A stretch of 64,000 bases of DNA, from contig NZ_LT629748.1 of the NCBI RefSeq assembly GCF_900105005.1, positions 2,976,001-3,040,000 of the forward strand, in the 5' to 3' direction. Every line of letters begins with the position of its first letter. The stretch's first letter is position 1. The notes beneath the pieces were generated by a model. That model did not search any database, was not told the DNA's origin, and saw only the letters and a list, made by a program, of their open reading frames with translations. Below are positions 42,564 through 51,089 of this stretch, piece after piece. The translations under genes and the position numbers were made by a program. The DNA is from Halopseudomonas litoralis. GTDB taxonomy: Bacteria > Pseudomonadota > Gammaproteobacteria > Pseudomonadales > Pseudomonadaceae.

Positions 42564-42792
42564 GACTCCCTCCCGCCGCGCCGTGTTGGGTCCGGCGCAA
42601 TTTTGCACGCGCATTTAATGCTGAGCGGGGGTCGCTGGGCGTGGATGAGGTGTAAACCGGCGGGTAGCCCGGCTTGGTGAAACGTATGTGACCGCCGCTG
42701 GTGCGGCTGACGGTCCAGCCAAGCCTGGATGCGTACTCGGCTAGATCCTGAAGGGGCTTCTTGAGCTTGCCAACTGTGCTGATACTGTTCAT
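42550..42792 (-). CDS. HicA-like 80-aa protein without HicB partner
   Basis: The small protein overlaps both neighbours and is co-transcribed with parB. Residues about 11-66 match the HicA/YcfA double-stranded-RNA-binding-like fold: LGWTVSRTSGGHIRFTKPG with His35 at the place of the catalytic His of HicA toxins, then SALNARAKLRR. No HicB antitoxin gene is nearby. It may be a solo toxin-derived nucleic-acid-binding protein kept for replication or regulation. Confidence 0.7.
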   Translation of the reverse strand: MNSISTVGKLKKPLQDLAEYASRLGWTVSRTSGGHIRFTKPGYPPVYTSSTPSDPRSALNARAKLRRTQHGAAGGSHGQA

Positions 42793-43499
42793 GCGCGCAC
42801 CTCCCTGCCGCAGCTTTCCAGCGCATCAAGCCAGACATGTAGCACCGCGGCCCGTTGCTCTATAACGCGGGGCCGGGCCTCTGCGACTCTGGCACCAAGT
42901 GCATCGAGTACGGCCTGAACTTCGCAATCGTTATGGTCGTAGACGATGTAGTCTTGAATGCAGCGGGGAATATCTTTAGCCACCCTTTTCGCTTCATGCT
43001 GCAAAGTTTCTCCAATCGTTTTTCCTGGGGACGGAGCACGTCTCACCCTGGCGATCAGTTCGATGGAAAATTCTTCCGCTGAATTGAAACTGTTCAGTAC
43101 CTTGAGTTCGTTCAGGATCAGCGCGACACGGATGACGTCAAGACACTCGGCAGTGGAGCCCGTCGGCAGCGTGAAAGCGTGCTGCGCCAGCCGAAAAGCC
43201 GTCTTTATCCGCGCATCCAGATCAGCCTGACATTGTTTCTCGGCTCGCTGCTTTTTCTCTTTTGCTGCGGCGACACGAACGTTCACTGAGTTGACTATCC
43301 CGGCAGCGCTGCGCAGTACCGCTTTTTCCTGCTCACTCAGGAACTCGCTCAAGACATTCGTGTTGGCGAGCTTGATCAACTCACCCTTGGCTGCGGTCAG
43401 CTTTGTTTGGACGGACCTGAGGTTCTGCGAACTAAGGAAGCGGGTATTGTCGATGACCTGCTGGGTCGTAATGGATTTCGATGTTGTTAGCCTAGCCAT
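42789..43499 (-). CDS. Conserved ICE protein between dnaB and the HicA-like gene
   Basis: The ATG at 43499 lies 1 nt after the dnaB stop, with AGGGGC upstream, and gives 236 aa. The protein is helical and basic at the start (MARLTTSKSITTQQVIDNTRF). It has a coiled-coil-like stretch (AAAKEKKQRAEKQCQADLDARI) and ALILNELKVLNSFNSAEEFSIEL. I do not recognise the family. The location between dnaB and parB suggests a replication or partition role. Confidence 0.72.
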   Translation of the reverse strand: MARLTTSKSITTQQVIDNTRFLSSQNLRSVQTKLTAAKGELIKLANTNVLSEFLSEQEKAVLRSAAGIVNSVNVRVAAAKEKKQRAEKQCQADLDARIKTAFRLAQHAFTLPTGSTAECLDVIRVALILNELKVLNSFNSAEEFSIELIARVRRAPSPGKTIGETLQHEAKRVAKDIPRCIQDYIVYDHNDCEVQAVLDALGARVAEARPRVIEQRAAVLHVWLDALESCGREVRA

Positions 43500-43500
43500 G

Positions 43501-44871
43501 TCAGTGCCCCTGCGACTGTTTGAACTCAAGGGAATCGAACCGGGTACAGCGGCCATTGAAGGCCAGCCGCACCACCCCGATAGGACCGTTGCGCTGTTTC
43601 CCAATAATGATTTCAGCCACGCCCTTATCAGGACTGTCGGTGTGATACACCTCGTCCCGGTACACAAACATGATTACGTCGGCGTCCTGTTCAATGGCAC
43701 CCGAGTCGCGGAGGTCGGCGTTAGAGGGGCGCTTGTTGGGGCGCTGTTCAACCGATCTGTTGAGCTGCGATAGCGCGACCACCGGCACTTGCAGTTCCTT
43801 GGCCAGTGACTTCAGCGCCAGGCTGATTGACGCAATTTCGAGGTTGCGATTGTCTCGGCCAGGCTCCTGAAGCAATTGCAGATAATCCACCATGATGATG
43901 GAAGGCTGACCAAACCGCCGTGCCAACCGGCGTGCTCTGGCCTTCAATGCAGTAGCCGAGATACCTGCCTCATCTTCGATGATCAGACGATCATCCAGCG
44001 CCTTGATCTGCGCAGCCGCCAGGGTCAGTTTTGGCCAGTCCTCATCCTCGATATCACCATTGCGCAGCCGCTGAAGATCCACCCGGCCAATACTGGCGAG
44101 CAAGCGCATGATCAATTGCTCCCGGGGCATTTCCAGGCTGAAGAGGAAAGCGGGCTGGTCGCCCCTGGCACGCAGTGCATTCTCGACCAGGTTCAGCCCA
44201 AAGGTGGTCTTGCCCATGGAAGGTCTGCCCGCCACGATGATCAGATCAGAGGGCTGCAGCCCCGCTGTTTCCTTGTCCAGATCCGCGTAGCCTGTGGAAA
44301 GGCCCGTGACGCCTTCGTTGTTAAAGGCGGTGTCAATCTGATCAATCGTTCTGGCCAGCGTTTCCGAGACGGGGATATAGTCTTTGCCGCGAAGCTCGAC
44401 CAGCGCACAGAGTCGCTTTTCCGCCTGCTGCACCAAGGCTTCGCCCTGTGCTCCGTCACTCAAAGCCTCGTGATTCAGATCTGCGCCGATGAGTGAAAGC
44501 TGCCTGAGCTGATAGCGATCCCGAACGATCTGCGCGTACACCCGGATATTGGCCACCGAGGGCGTATTTCTGGCCAGCTCACCCAGATAATCCAGGCCGA
44601 GAAAGTTTTTCTCCTCTTCCGAAAACTGGTCGGCTACCGTAACCACATCAAATGGCAGGCTTTTGGCACTCAGTGTCTGAATTGCTTTCCAGAGCACTCG
44701 GTGAGCAGGGACGTAAAAAGCGTCAGCACAGGTAACCAGCTCGCAGATATCGTCCCAAGCTTCGTTAGCGAGCATGACTCCACCCAATACCGCCTGCTCT
44801 GCCTCCACGGAGTGGGGTGGCAAGCGCCCAACATCCTGAGCGCCGGCAATCGCTTTCTTAATGGCAGACAT
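43501..44871 (-). CDS. dnaB: Replicative DNA helicase DnaB of the ICE
   Basis: The start at ATG 44871, 9 nt after AAGGAGG would fall at a GTG-derived leader, so ATG is preferred; it gives 456 aa. The N-terminal DnaB domain (PPHSVEAEQAVLGGVML) is followed by the RecA-like motor: Walker A GRPSMGKTT at 215-223, SLEMPREQLIMRLL, Walker B IIMVDYLQLL and QLNRSVEQR. Length and motifs fit a complete hexameric helicase. It overlaps parA by 14 bp. Such ICE copies support plasmid-like replication of the excised element. Confidence 0.94.
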   Translation of the reverse strand: MSAIKKAIAGAQDVGRLPPHSVEAEQAVLGGVMLANEAWDDICELVTCADAFYVPAHRVLWKAIQTLSAKSLPFDVVTVADQFSEEEKNFLGLDYLGELARNTPSVANIRVYAQIVRDRYQLRQLSLIGADLNHEALSDGAQGEALVQQAEKRLCALVELRGKDYIPVSETLARTIDQIDTAFNNEGVTGLSTGYADLDKETAGLQPSDLIIVAGRPSMGKTTFGLNLVENALRARGDQPAFLFSLEMPREQLIMRLLASIGRVDLQRLRNGDIEDEDWPKLTLAAAQIKALDDRLIIEDEAGISATALKARARRLARRFGQPSIIMVDYLQLLQEPGRDNRNLEIASISLALKSLAKELQVPVVALSQLNRSVEQRPNKRPSNADLRDSGAIEQDADVIMFVYRDEVYHTDSPDKGVAEIIIGKQRNGPIGVVRLAFNGRCTRFDSLEFKQSQGH

Positions 44872-45718
44872 GGGCGACACCCTCCTTGAGCTGAGGCTGC
44901 AGGATGGATATCCATGAGGGATTCAGCTCCATGGCCACGGCCCGTATCTGATCAGCGCCGGCAGGTGATTTGCGGCCTGCAGGTTTGACTGGCTCAAAAC
45001 GGTGAATAGGCAGCCCAAGCGCTGCGGCCTGACGGAATGCTGTGAGGTGCCGAAGGTGGGCGGACATAACAGAAACCCGCTTGTTATTGCCGCCTTCAGG
45101 AAACATCTGCCGAAGACTCTCTGCTACGCCATTGGCATCCCGGGTTTCATCCAGCCTATTGATCAACAGCGACACCCGGGGAACAGTCAGGTTGGTGTAC
45201 TGAGTGAGAGCTTCCAGCTCTTCGAGCATGCCCAATGTGCCGCGCACAAACTCTCTGGCAGACAGCAGCTCCGGCGTTATGGGTGACAAGGCCTGGTCGG
45301 ATGCCAGGACTGCGGCTTCGAGGGTGATGGAACGGGCACCCTGGGTGTCCATGATGACCACGTCGTAGTCATTTTCGAACTGGCGTATGAGGTTGGATAA
45401 CCGGAAGCGGCCATCCGGGGCAGACAGCAGCAGCTGCGGTAGGTGGGCGTTGTAGTCATTGGACACGATGATGTCCAGACCCTGGATCACCGTTCTGGAT
45501 ATCACTTGCTCCGGCCGGGTCTGGTTGAGCGCAATCAGCTCATAGATGCCGCCGGGGGCTTCGGTCTGGATCTGGTAATAGCTTGAGAGGGTGGGTTGGT
45601 TATCGAGGTCGATCAGAAGGACTCTGAGACCTGCATCAGCGAGGAGCCCGCCAAGATGCGCGCAGGTAGTGCTTTTTCCTACGCCGCCTTTCGTCGAAAT
45701 AACAGTGTATGTGTGCAT
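44858..45718 (-). CDS. parA: ParA/Soj partition ATPase of the ICE
   Basis: The 286-aa protein has the deviant Walker A KGGVGKSTT (about residues 10-18), DLDNQPTLSSYY, and the switch motif VVIMDTQGARS. GGAG lies 10 nt before the ATG. It is the first gene of the replication/partition operon and the last ICE gene before tRNA-Thr. In related elements soj at this end is needed to keep the excised ICE; that is known from the family, not shown here. Confidence 0.94.
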   Translation of the reverse strand: MHTYTVISTKGGVGKSTTCAHLGGLLADAGLRVLLIDLDNQPTLSSYYQIQTEAPGGIYELIALNQTRPEQVISRTVIQGLDIIVSNDYNAHLPQLLLSAPDGRFRLSNLIRQFENDYDVVIMDTQGARSITLEAAVLASDQALSPITPELLSAREFVRGTLGMLEELEALTQYTNLTVPRVSLLINRLDETRDANGVAESLRQMFPEGGNNKRVSVMSAHLRHLTAFRQAAALGLPIHRFEPVKPAGRKSPAGADQIRAVAMELNPSWISILQPQLKEGVAHVCH

Positions 45719-45782
45719 GTGACACGTACTCCATGGGGATGGATGGTGTACGTGGATCTGTCAGCTGCGAACACATTTAAGA

Positions 45783-45858
<76 letters not shown>

Positions 45859-45868
45859 ATGGGCTGGC

Positions 45869-45896
45869 ATTATATAGAGATGGGCCGATCTGTAAA
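45869..45896 (-). promoter_or_regulatory. Promoter of tRNA-Thr
   Basis: On the minus strand TTTACA (45896-45891), a 16-bp spacer and a perfect TATAAT (45874-45869) are followed by a GC-rich stretch before the tRNA, typical of stable-RNA promoters. Confidence 0.8.
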
Positions 45897-46174
45897 GAGT
45901 TGCACAGCGGGTGGGGCATAAATATTTTGAAAAAGGCGCTATTTCACTGCTTGGTCACTTGTGCATTGTTTCTCTTCCATCACTTGACATTAGCGGTATA
46001 ACTCCTTGTTCCATCAAGGTTATCCACGCTGATCATTTTTTGTACCAAAGCCTGCAGGCCGCGCTGCACAAGGTTCCCGGGTGGTTACCAAGGGGTCATC
46101 AACATGTTTATGCACAGCGGCCGGGGATAACTGTGGACTACCGATATCTGTGGATAACTCTGTGTGCAACCGGT
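45897..46174. other. Intergenic region with DnaA-box-like sites
   Basis: No gene is seen. Sites resembling the DnaA box TTATCCACA are TTATCCACG at 46020-46028, TTATGCACA at 46108-46116, and a perfect box on the minus strand, TGTGGATAA at 46149-46157, plus weaker GATAAC elements. The region lies just outside the ICE between tRNA-Thr and the methyltransferase gene. Confidence 0.5.
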
Positions 46175-47422
46175 TTACAGCGTGGGGGCGATCTGTGTGC
46201 TCTTTTCGGCAACCAACAACAGATTGCGCGGGGTTAGCTGTTGTTCACAGAACTGTCCGAGGCGTACACGATAGCCTGCTTCCTGAAGATAGAGCGCGCG
46301 GTCCAGCAGCAACCAGACTTCCAGGGGACGGCGGAACAGTCCACGCACCAGCTCCAGATTGCGCACCTGCGCCAACCGCTGCCAGCCTTGCTGTTCGAGA
46401 TCAGCCCAGCTGTCCGGCTCGCGCAACTGCAGCTGGTGGTGCGCGGCCAGATCCCGGCAGAAGCTGGCGATACCTTGGCGCAGCGCGCTTTCCGGGCGGG
46501 ATGGCGTGGGCAGATAAGCATCTGTGCCGCGGGCGTCGCGCTGCCATAGATCAAAAGCCAGGCGCCAGGCCATGGACTGGTCACGCTGGCGACGTGTGCG
46601 CTGGCCGGCAGTGATGCTTTCCTGCATCGGCAGACTGAGGTCATCGCGGGTCAGTTGCAGCCTGGCCTTTCGGGCAGTTGCCGACAGCGGCTGGTAATCC
46701 GAGGTAGCTATGCGGTTGTAGCAGCAGGGCGAGATCGCTATCTGCGCGCAGCCATGGGCCGCGGCCTGCTGCAACAGGGTCATGTGCAATTGCCCACAGG
46801 CGTGCAAAGCAACCACGCTGTGCTGTGGTTGCAGGTAGCGCCAGGTGTCTTCGCTCAGTACATCGGCGTCCACATGCCGACTGCTTATCCCCACCTCAGT
46901 GCCGAGCACTTCCCCGGCGCGGTTGAGCGCCGCATCCCGTTCCAGACACAACAATGGCTGACCGCCCTGCCAAGCCAATAGTCGTCCAAGGTGCCCCTTG
47001 CCAGCGCACCAGTCCAGCCAGTGCTCAGCGGGCTGCTGCCATTGCCGGGCGGTGCTGGCGGCAAAGTGTGAGATCTGCTGCCACTTGCGCCCGGGAATGT
47101 GCCGCGTCAGTCTCTCTGGTAGCTCGCCCTGCCCTGCTTCACTCAGGTCCGGCAGGCACGTCAGCGCAATCGATTGCCGGGCCAGCCTGGCGAAGGGTTC
47201 AGGGGCGCCCAGCAGTTGAGGCTGGTTGTGTGCGGCTTCAGCCTGGTCCAGAGTGCGCGAGCGCAGCCAGACAGCCAACTCGGGCATGTCTGCTTCCCAG
47301 GGCAGCACCAGCGTGGTGAAGGGTTTGGCTCGCCAAAGCGCCTGATGCTCATGGAGCCAGGCGTCCAGCTGGCTGAAGCGGGCAGCGTAACCGACGCCGG
47401 CTTCAGCGATTGCGACTGGCAT
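46175..47422 (-). CDS. SAM-dependent methyltransferase (Methyltransf_32-like)
   Basis: The 415-aa protein has motif I DWCAGKGHLG near residues 137-146, CLERDAALN for the adenosine-binding acidic residue, ALHACGQLH and the late AISPCCYNRIA motif. These recall the Methyltransf_32 family, whose targets are little known (some relatives act on RNA). It overlaps the permease gene by 20 bp and is therefore last in the ABC operon. The functional link to transport is unclear. P. aeruginosa has a gene in the same place (PA5156 region, from memory). Confidence 0.82.
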   Translation of the reverse strand: MPVAIAEAGVGYAARFSQLDAWLHEHQALWRAKPFTTLVLPWEADMPELAVWLRSRTLDQAEAAHNQPQLLGAPEPFARLARQSIALTCLPDLSEAGQGELPERLTRHIPGRKWQQISHFAASTARQWQQPAEHWLDWCAGKGHLGRLLAWQGGQPLLCLERDAALNRAGEVLGTEVGISSRHVDADVLSEDTWRYLQPQHSVVALHACGQLHMTLLQQAAAHGCAQIAISPCCYNRIATSDYQPLSATARKARLQLTRDDLSLPMQESITAGQRTRRQRDQSMAWRLAFDLWQRDARGTDAYLPTPSRPESALRQGIASFCRDLAAHHQLQLREPDSWADLEQQGWQRLAQVRNLELVRGLFRRPLEVWLLLDRALYLQEAGYRVRLGQFCEQQLTPRNLLLVAEKSTQIAPTL

Positions 47423-48104
47423 CCACTTTCAGCCAGCGTTCGACCAGCTTGAACAGCTGGGTGAACAACAGGGTGATCACCAGATAGATGAGACCGGCCA
47501 TCAGGAAGAACATCTCGTATTGGTAGGTCCGCGCGTTCAGCGTGCGCACCACACCCATGATGTCCAGCAACGTGACGGTATACACCACCGCGCTGGCCTT
47601 GAGCATGAGGATGACCTCGTTGCCATAGGCCGGCAGACCGATACGTATGGCCCGCGGCAGAATGATGTGCTGCAGCGCTTGACGACGGGACATGCCCAGC
47701 GCCCGCGCCGCCTCGACTTCACCCGGAGGCACCGCCTGGATTGCGCCACGCAGGATCTCGGCGATATAGGCAGCAGTATGCAGGGTCATGGTGAGTAGCG
47801 CGCACCAATAGGGTTCGCGCAGGTAGGACCAGAACATGCTGTCACGCACGACTTCAAACTGAGACAGCCCGTAATAGACCAGGAACAGCTGCAGCAGCAA
47901 GGGTGTGCCGCGGAAGAAGAAGATATAGCTGTAGGGTACCGCGCGGATGTACCAGTGCTTCGAGGCGCGACCCAGCCCCAGCGGGATAGCGAAGAACAGC
48001 CCGGCCAGGACGGCAATGCCTACCAGCTGCAAGGTTACCAGGGTGCCATCCCAGAGCATTGGCGCCCAGCGTACGATCATTTCCCAGCGTTCGGCCCAGG
48101 TCAC
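47403..48104 (-). CDS. Polar amino-acid ABC transporter permease (HisM/ArtM-like)
   Basis: The 233-aa protein has about five membrane helices and the EAA loop motif EVEAARALGMSRRQALQHIILPRAIR, which docks on the ATPase. It starts LWDGTLVTLQLVGIAVLAG. It overlaps the other permease gene by 4 bp. It forms a heterodimer in the inner membrane for import of basic amino acids or a similar substrate. Confidence 0.92.
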   Translation of the reverse strand: MTWAERWEMIVRWAPMLWDGTLVTLQLVGIAVLAGLFFAIPLGLGRASKHWYIRAVPYSYIFFFRGTPLLLQLFLVYYGLSQFEVVRDSMFWSYLREPYWCALLTMTLHTAAYIAEILRGAIQAVPPGEVEAARALGMSRRQALQHIILPRAIRIGLPAYGNEVILMLKASAVVYTVTLLDIMGVVRTLNARTYQYEMFFLMAGLIYLVITLLFTQLFKLVERWLKVDASRNR

Positions 48105-48793
48105 AGTTCAGTCCTCGCGTAGCCCCGGTTGGCCCGATGCTCGAACCAGTGCAGCGCGGCCATGATAATGACTGTCAGACCCAGATAGATCAGTGCCGCC
48201 ATGAAATAGAAAGTGAAGGGTTCCTTGGTGGCATTGGCCCCGACCTGTGCCTTGCGCATGATCTCTTCGAGAGAGATCAGCGATACCAGGGCGGTATCCT
48301 TGAGCAGAATCAGATACAGGTTGCCCAGTCCCGGCAGAGCCACACGCCACAATTGCGGCATGGTGATACGCCAGAAGATGCGCAGCCGCGACATACCCAG
48401 CGCCAGCCCGGCCTCACGTTGCCCCGGCGGGATCGACAGCAGCGCGCCGCGAAACACTTCCGTCGCGTAAGCACCGAAGCACAGCGCCAGGGCGATGGTG
48501 CCCGCGGCGAAGGGGCTGAGCGTCAGGTAGGGGTTACCAAAATGGCTGCCCAGCCAGTTCATGATCGAGGTGGTGCCATAATAGGCCATCAACACCCAGA
48601 GGGTTTCCGGAACGCCGCGCACCACCGAGGTATAGAAGCCACCGACACCGCGCAACGCTGCGCTGTTGGAGATCTTCGCGCTTGCCCCCAGCAGGCCAAG
48701 CAGCAGCCCCAACGCCACCGAGGCGAGAGACAAACGTATGGTCATCCAGGTCCCTTCAATCAGGGCTGGACCAAATCCGTGCAAATCGAGCAT
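48101..48793 (-). CDS. Polar amino-acid ABC transporter permease (HisQ/ArtQ-like)
   Basis: The 230-aa protein begins MLDLHGFGPALIEGTWMTIRLSLASVALGLLLG and has the EAA motif REAGLALGMSRLRIFWRITMPQLWRVALPGLGN. It pairs with the second permease. A 55-bp space with a strong stem-loop separates it from the binding-protein gene. Confidence 0.92.
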   Translation of the reverse strand: MLDLHGFGPALIEGTWMTIRLSLASVALGLLLGLLGASAKISNSAALRGVGGFYTSVVRGVPETLWVLMAYYGTTSIMNWLGSHFGNPYLTLSPFAAGTIALALCFGAYATEVFRGALLSIPPGQREAGLALGMSRLRIFWRITMPQLWRVALPGLGNLYLILLKDTALVSLISLEEIMRKAQVGANATKEPFTFYFMAALIYLGLTVIIMAALHWFEHRANRGYARTEL

Positions 48794-48819
48794 GAGGGTC
48801 AGGGTCTGTTGGTAAGCGC

Positions 48820-48843
48820 GACCGGGCCCCGCAGGGCCCGGTC
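48820..48843 (-). promoter_or_regulatory. Intercistronic stem-loop after the binding-protein gene
   Basis: GACCGGGCCC, a 4-nt loop and GGGCCCGGTC form a perfect 10-bp GC-rich stem between the binding-protein and permease genes. Such hairpins protect the upstream mRNA or cause partial termination so that more binding protein than permease is made. Confidence 0.7.
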
Positions 48844-48848
48844 AGCCA

Positions 48849-49601
48849 TCAGTAAATGCTGAAGGGAAAGTACTTGGCGTTGATCTTCTCGTAGGTACCG
48901 TCTTCAACGATGGCCTGCAGGGCCTCGTTCAGACGGTCGCGCAGCGGGTCACCCTTGCGCACGGCAATACCGATCTTGTCGTCATCGAATACCGGCTCGC
49001 CCTTGAACTCGAAATCCGCGCCCGTATCGCTCTGCAGCCACTCATACTGGACAAATACGTCAGCCAGCACGCCATCAATGCGACCGGAGGCCATATCGAG
49101 GTAGGCGTTTTCCTGGGTGTCGTACAAACGGGTGCTGACCACATCTTCCAGATTCTCTTCCAGCCACTGGCCGGCGATAGTCGCACGCTGGGCACCGATG
49201 GTCTTGCCCTTCAGGTAATCCTTGTCCGCTTTGAAATCACTTTTCTTCGGCGCGACGAACTGCAGCTTGTTGGTGTAGTAGGGATCAGTGAAATCCACTG
49301 CCCGCTGGCGCTCTTCGGTGATCGACATGGAAGCCACCAGGAAATCGAAGCGGCGCGTGTTCAGAGCGGGAATGATGCCATCCCAGTCGGAGGTAACAAC
49401 GCTGCATTCGGCGCCCATCTTCTCACACAGGGCGTGGGCGATATCCAGGTCAAAGCCTACTGCCTTGCCGGTATTGTCGATTTCATTGAAGGGCGGATAA
49501 GCGCCCTCAGTGCCGATACGCAGCTTTTCCGCTGCCATTGCCTGACCGCCGAGCAACACGGCGGCCAGTGCCGCCAGGAGAACTGCCTTGTAGCTTTTCA
49601 T
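48849..49601 (-). CDS. Periplasmic amino-acid-binding protein of the ABC transporter
   Basis: The 250-aa protein has a signal peptide (about residues 1-23, cut after AMA). The SBP family 3 pattern is clear: LRIGTEGAYPPFNEIDNTGKAVGFDLDI, FDFLVASMSITEERQRAVDFTDPYY and SGRIDGVLADVF. This type binds arginine, ornithine, histidine or lysine; the ligand cannot be fixed from sequence alone. It overlaps the ATPase gene by 4 bp. Confidence 0.93.
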   Translation of the reverse strand: MKSYKAVLLAALAAVLLGGQAMAAEKLRIGTEGAYPPFNEIDNTGKAVGFDLDIAHALCEKMGAECSVVTSDWDGIIPALNTRRFDFLVASMSITEERQRAVDFTDPYYTNKLQFVAPKKSDFKADKDYLKGKTIGAQRATIAGQWLEENLEDVVSTRLYDTQENAYLDMASGRIDGVLADVFVQYEWLQSDTGADFEFKGEPVFDDDKIGIAVRKGDPLRDRLNEALQAIVEDGTYEKINAKYFPFSIY

Positions 49602-50380
49602 CGATACTGCTCCTTCTTATGGCTGGACATGAACTGTTTGCAGCGCTCGGATTTGGGATCATCAAAGACCTGATCCGGCGTGCCGATCTCTTCTACCTGC
49701 CCCTGATGCAGGAATACCACCTGACTGGAAACCTGACGGGCGAAGCCCAATTCATGGGTAACCAACAGCATAGTACGTCCTTCGTCAGCCAGCGCCCGAA
49801 TTACCATCAGCACCTCGTGCACCATTTCCGGATCCAGCGCGGAGGTGGGCTCATCGAACAGAATGACCTGCGGCTGCATGGCCAGTGTACGGGCAATGGC
49901 TGCGCGCTGCTGCTGTCCACCGGACAATTGCGCGGGGAACGCATGCATCTTATCGGCGATGCCGACTTTTTCCAGAAACACCTCGGCGGCGGCGATGGCA
50001 TCTACCTTGGACTGGCCCAACACGCGACGCGGCGCCTCGATGATGTTGTCGAGGATACTCATATGCGGCCACAGATTGAAACTCTGGAAAACGAAGCCGA
50101 CCCGGGCACGCAGGCGATTGATCTGCTTGCTGTCAGCCGCCACCAGCGCGCCATCGCGCCCGGCCTTGAGCTTGAGCTCCTCGCCAGCCACGAGGATCTG
50201 GCCCCGGTGGGGATTCTCCAGCAGATCGATGCAGCGCAGCAGAGTGCTTTTACCGGAACCGGAAGAACCGAGGATGGAAATCACGTCGCCATCGCGGGCG
50301 AGCAGATCAACACCCTTGAGTACTTCAAGGTCGCCATAGCGCTTGTGCAGGTTACGCACTTCAAGAGCAGGGGGTGTCAC
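49598..50380 (-). CDS. Amino-acid ABC transporter ATP-binding protein (HisP/ArtP-like)
   Basis: The 260-aa ATPase has Walker A GSSGSGKST, the signature LSGGQQQRAAIA, Walker B VILFDEPTSAL and the switch His in LLVTHELGFA. The GTG start at 50380 is the only suitable one; its ribosome-binding site is weak (GGAT). It is the first gene of the operon ATPase - binding protein - two permeases - methyltransferase, the same order as P. aeruginosa PA5152-PA5155 from memory. Confidence 0.93.
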   Translation of the reverse strand: MTPPALEVRNLHKRYGDLEVLKGVDLLARDGDVISILGSSGSGKSTLLRCIDLLENPHRGQILVAGEELKLKAGRDGALVAADSKQINRLRARVGFVFQSFNLWPHMSILDNIIEAPRRVLGQSKVDAIAAAEVFLEKVGIADKMHAFPAQLSGGQQQRAAIARTLAMQPQVILFDEPTSALDPEMVHEVLMVIRALADEGRTMLLVTHELGFARQVSSQVVFLHQGQVEEIGTPDQVFDDPKSERCKQFMSSHKKEQYR

Positions 50381-50597
50381 GTGTCGTTATCCATTTTGAA
50401 GCAATTCGGCAAAACTAGCACAGCCGCCGGGTTCGACCAACAATCCTTATGCTGAGCCGACCAAAGCCACCGACTTTGTTCGATCTTGCCACGCGATAGA
50501 TGAGTCGGCGCCAGACACGAAAATCTGCATGGCCGCTGACAGGGGCGGTGCCGGGAGAGACCATTGACTGGCCGGTCACCCACAACACGCCAATAAA

Positions 50598-50627
50598 AAA
50601 GCCCGCTGGGGTAAGCCAGCGGGCTTT
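50598..50627 (-). terminator. Terminator of tRNA-Phe
   Basis: On the minus strand AAAGCCCGCTGG, a 6-nt loop and CCAGCGGGCTTT form a 12-bp stem followed by TTT, giving a strong Rho-independent terminator just after the tRNA 3' end. Confidence 0.9.
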
Positions 50628-50633
50628 GAATAG

Positions 50634-50709
50634 TGGTGCCCGGGGACGGAATCGAACCGCCGACACGGGGATTTTCAATCCCCTGCTCTACCGACTGAGC
50701 TACCCGGGC
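50634..50709 (-). tRNA. tRNA-Phe (anticodon GAA), CCA encoded
   Basis: The minus strand folds as a complete tRNA: acceptor GCCCGGG/CCCGGGC, D-arm TAGCTCAGTCGGTAGAGCA, anticodon loop TTGAAAA giving GAA, T-arm GGTTCGATTCC, 3' CCA encoded. No element is inserted at its 3' end, which is followed by its own terminator. Confidence 0.95.
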
Positions 50710-50720
50710 AACGGGGCGCT

Positions 50721-50749
50721 ATTAAACGATTGAAGGCCTTTCATGTCAA
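50721..50749 (-). promoter_or_regulatory. Promoter of tRNA-Phe
   Basis: On the minus strand a perfect TTGACA (50749-50744), a 17-bp spacer and TTTAAT (50726-50721) are followed by a GC-rich discriminator (AGCGCCCCG), typical of growth-rate and stringent control. Confidence 0.85.
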
Positions 50750-50806
50750 GCATCTGCTGAAGATATTTTCACTTTTTTCAGCTGCTTAGGCCAATACGCC
50801 AGAAAA

Positions 50807-51079
50807 TCAGGCTTCTGGCGGAACATAACCTTCTGCCTGAGCGTATTCTTCGCCCGACAGAAACTTGCCCATCTCCTGCTGGATGAACTTGCGGTCCTCG
50901 GCGTCCATCATGTTCAGACGGCGCTCGTTGATCAACATGGTCTGGTGGGCCTGCCATTCATCCCAGGCTTTCTTCGATACGTCATTGAAGATCGCCTCGC
51001 CTTTCGGGCCCGGATAGGGCGGACGGTCGAGACCGGGTAATTCCTGCTTGTACTTGCGGCATAACACAGTGCGCGACAT
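50807..51079 (-). CDS. yggX: YggX, Fe(II) trafficking / oxidative protection protein
   Basis: The ATG at 51079, after GGAGA, gives 90 aa, the usual length. It starts [20 protein letters not shown] with the conserved Cys7 and contains [16 protein letters not shown] and [20 protein letters not shown]. In enterobacteria YggX protects iron-sulfur proteins such as MutY, next to which it is encoded here as in E. coli. It lies 10 bp after mutY and is co-transcribed with it. Confidence 0.95.
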   Translation of the reverse strand: MSRTVLCRKYKQELPGLDRPPYPGPKGEAIFNDVSKKAWDEWQAHQTMLINERRLNMMDAEDRKFIQQEMGKFLSGEEYAQAEGYVPPEA

Positions 51080-51089
51080 GAAGGTCTCC

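Noticed and set aside
46020..46157. Chromosomal origin of replication
   Set aside because: DnaA boxes are few, and dnaA, dnaN, rpmH or gidA genes are absent. The neighbourhood matches a known non-origin region of Pseudomonas.
50634..50709. Second mobile-element insertion at tRNA-Phe
   Set aside because: The tRNA is followed by its own terminator and core genes on both sides, with no repeated 3' end or integrase.
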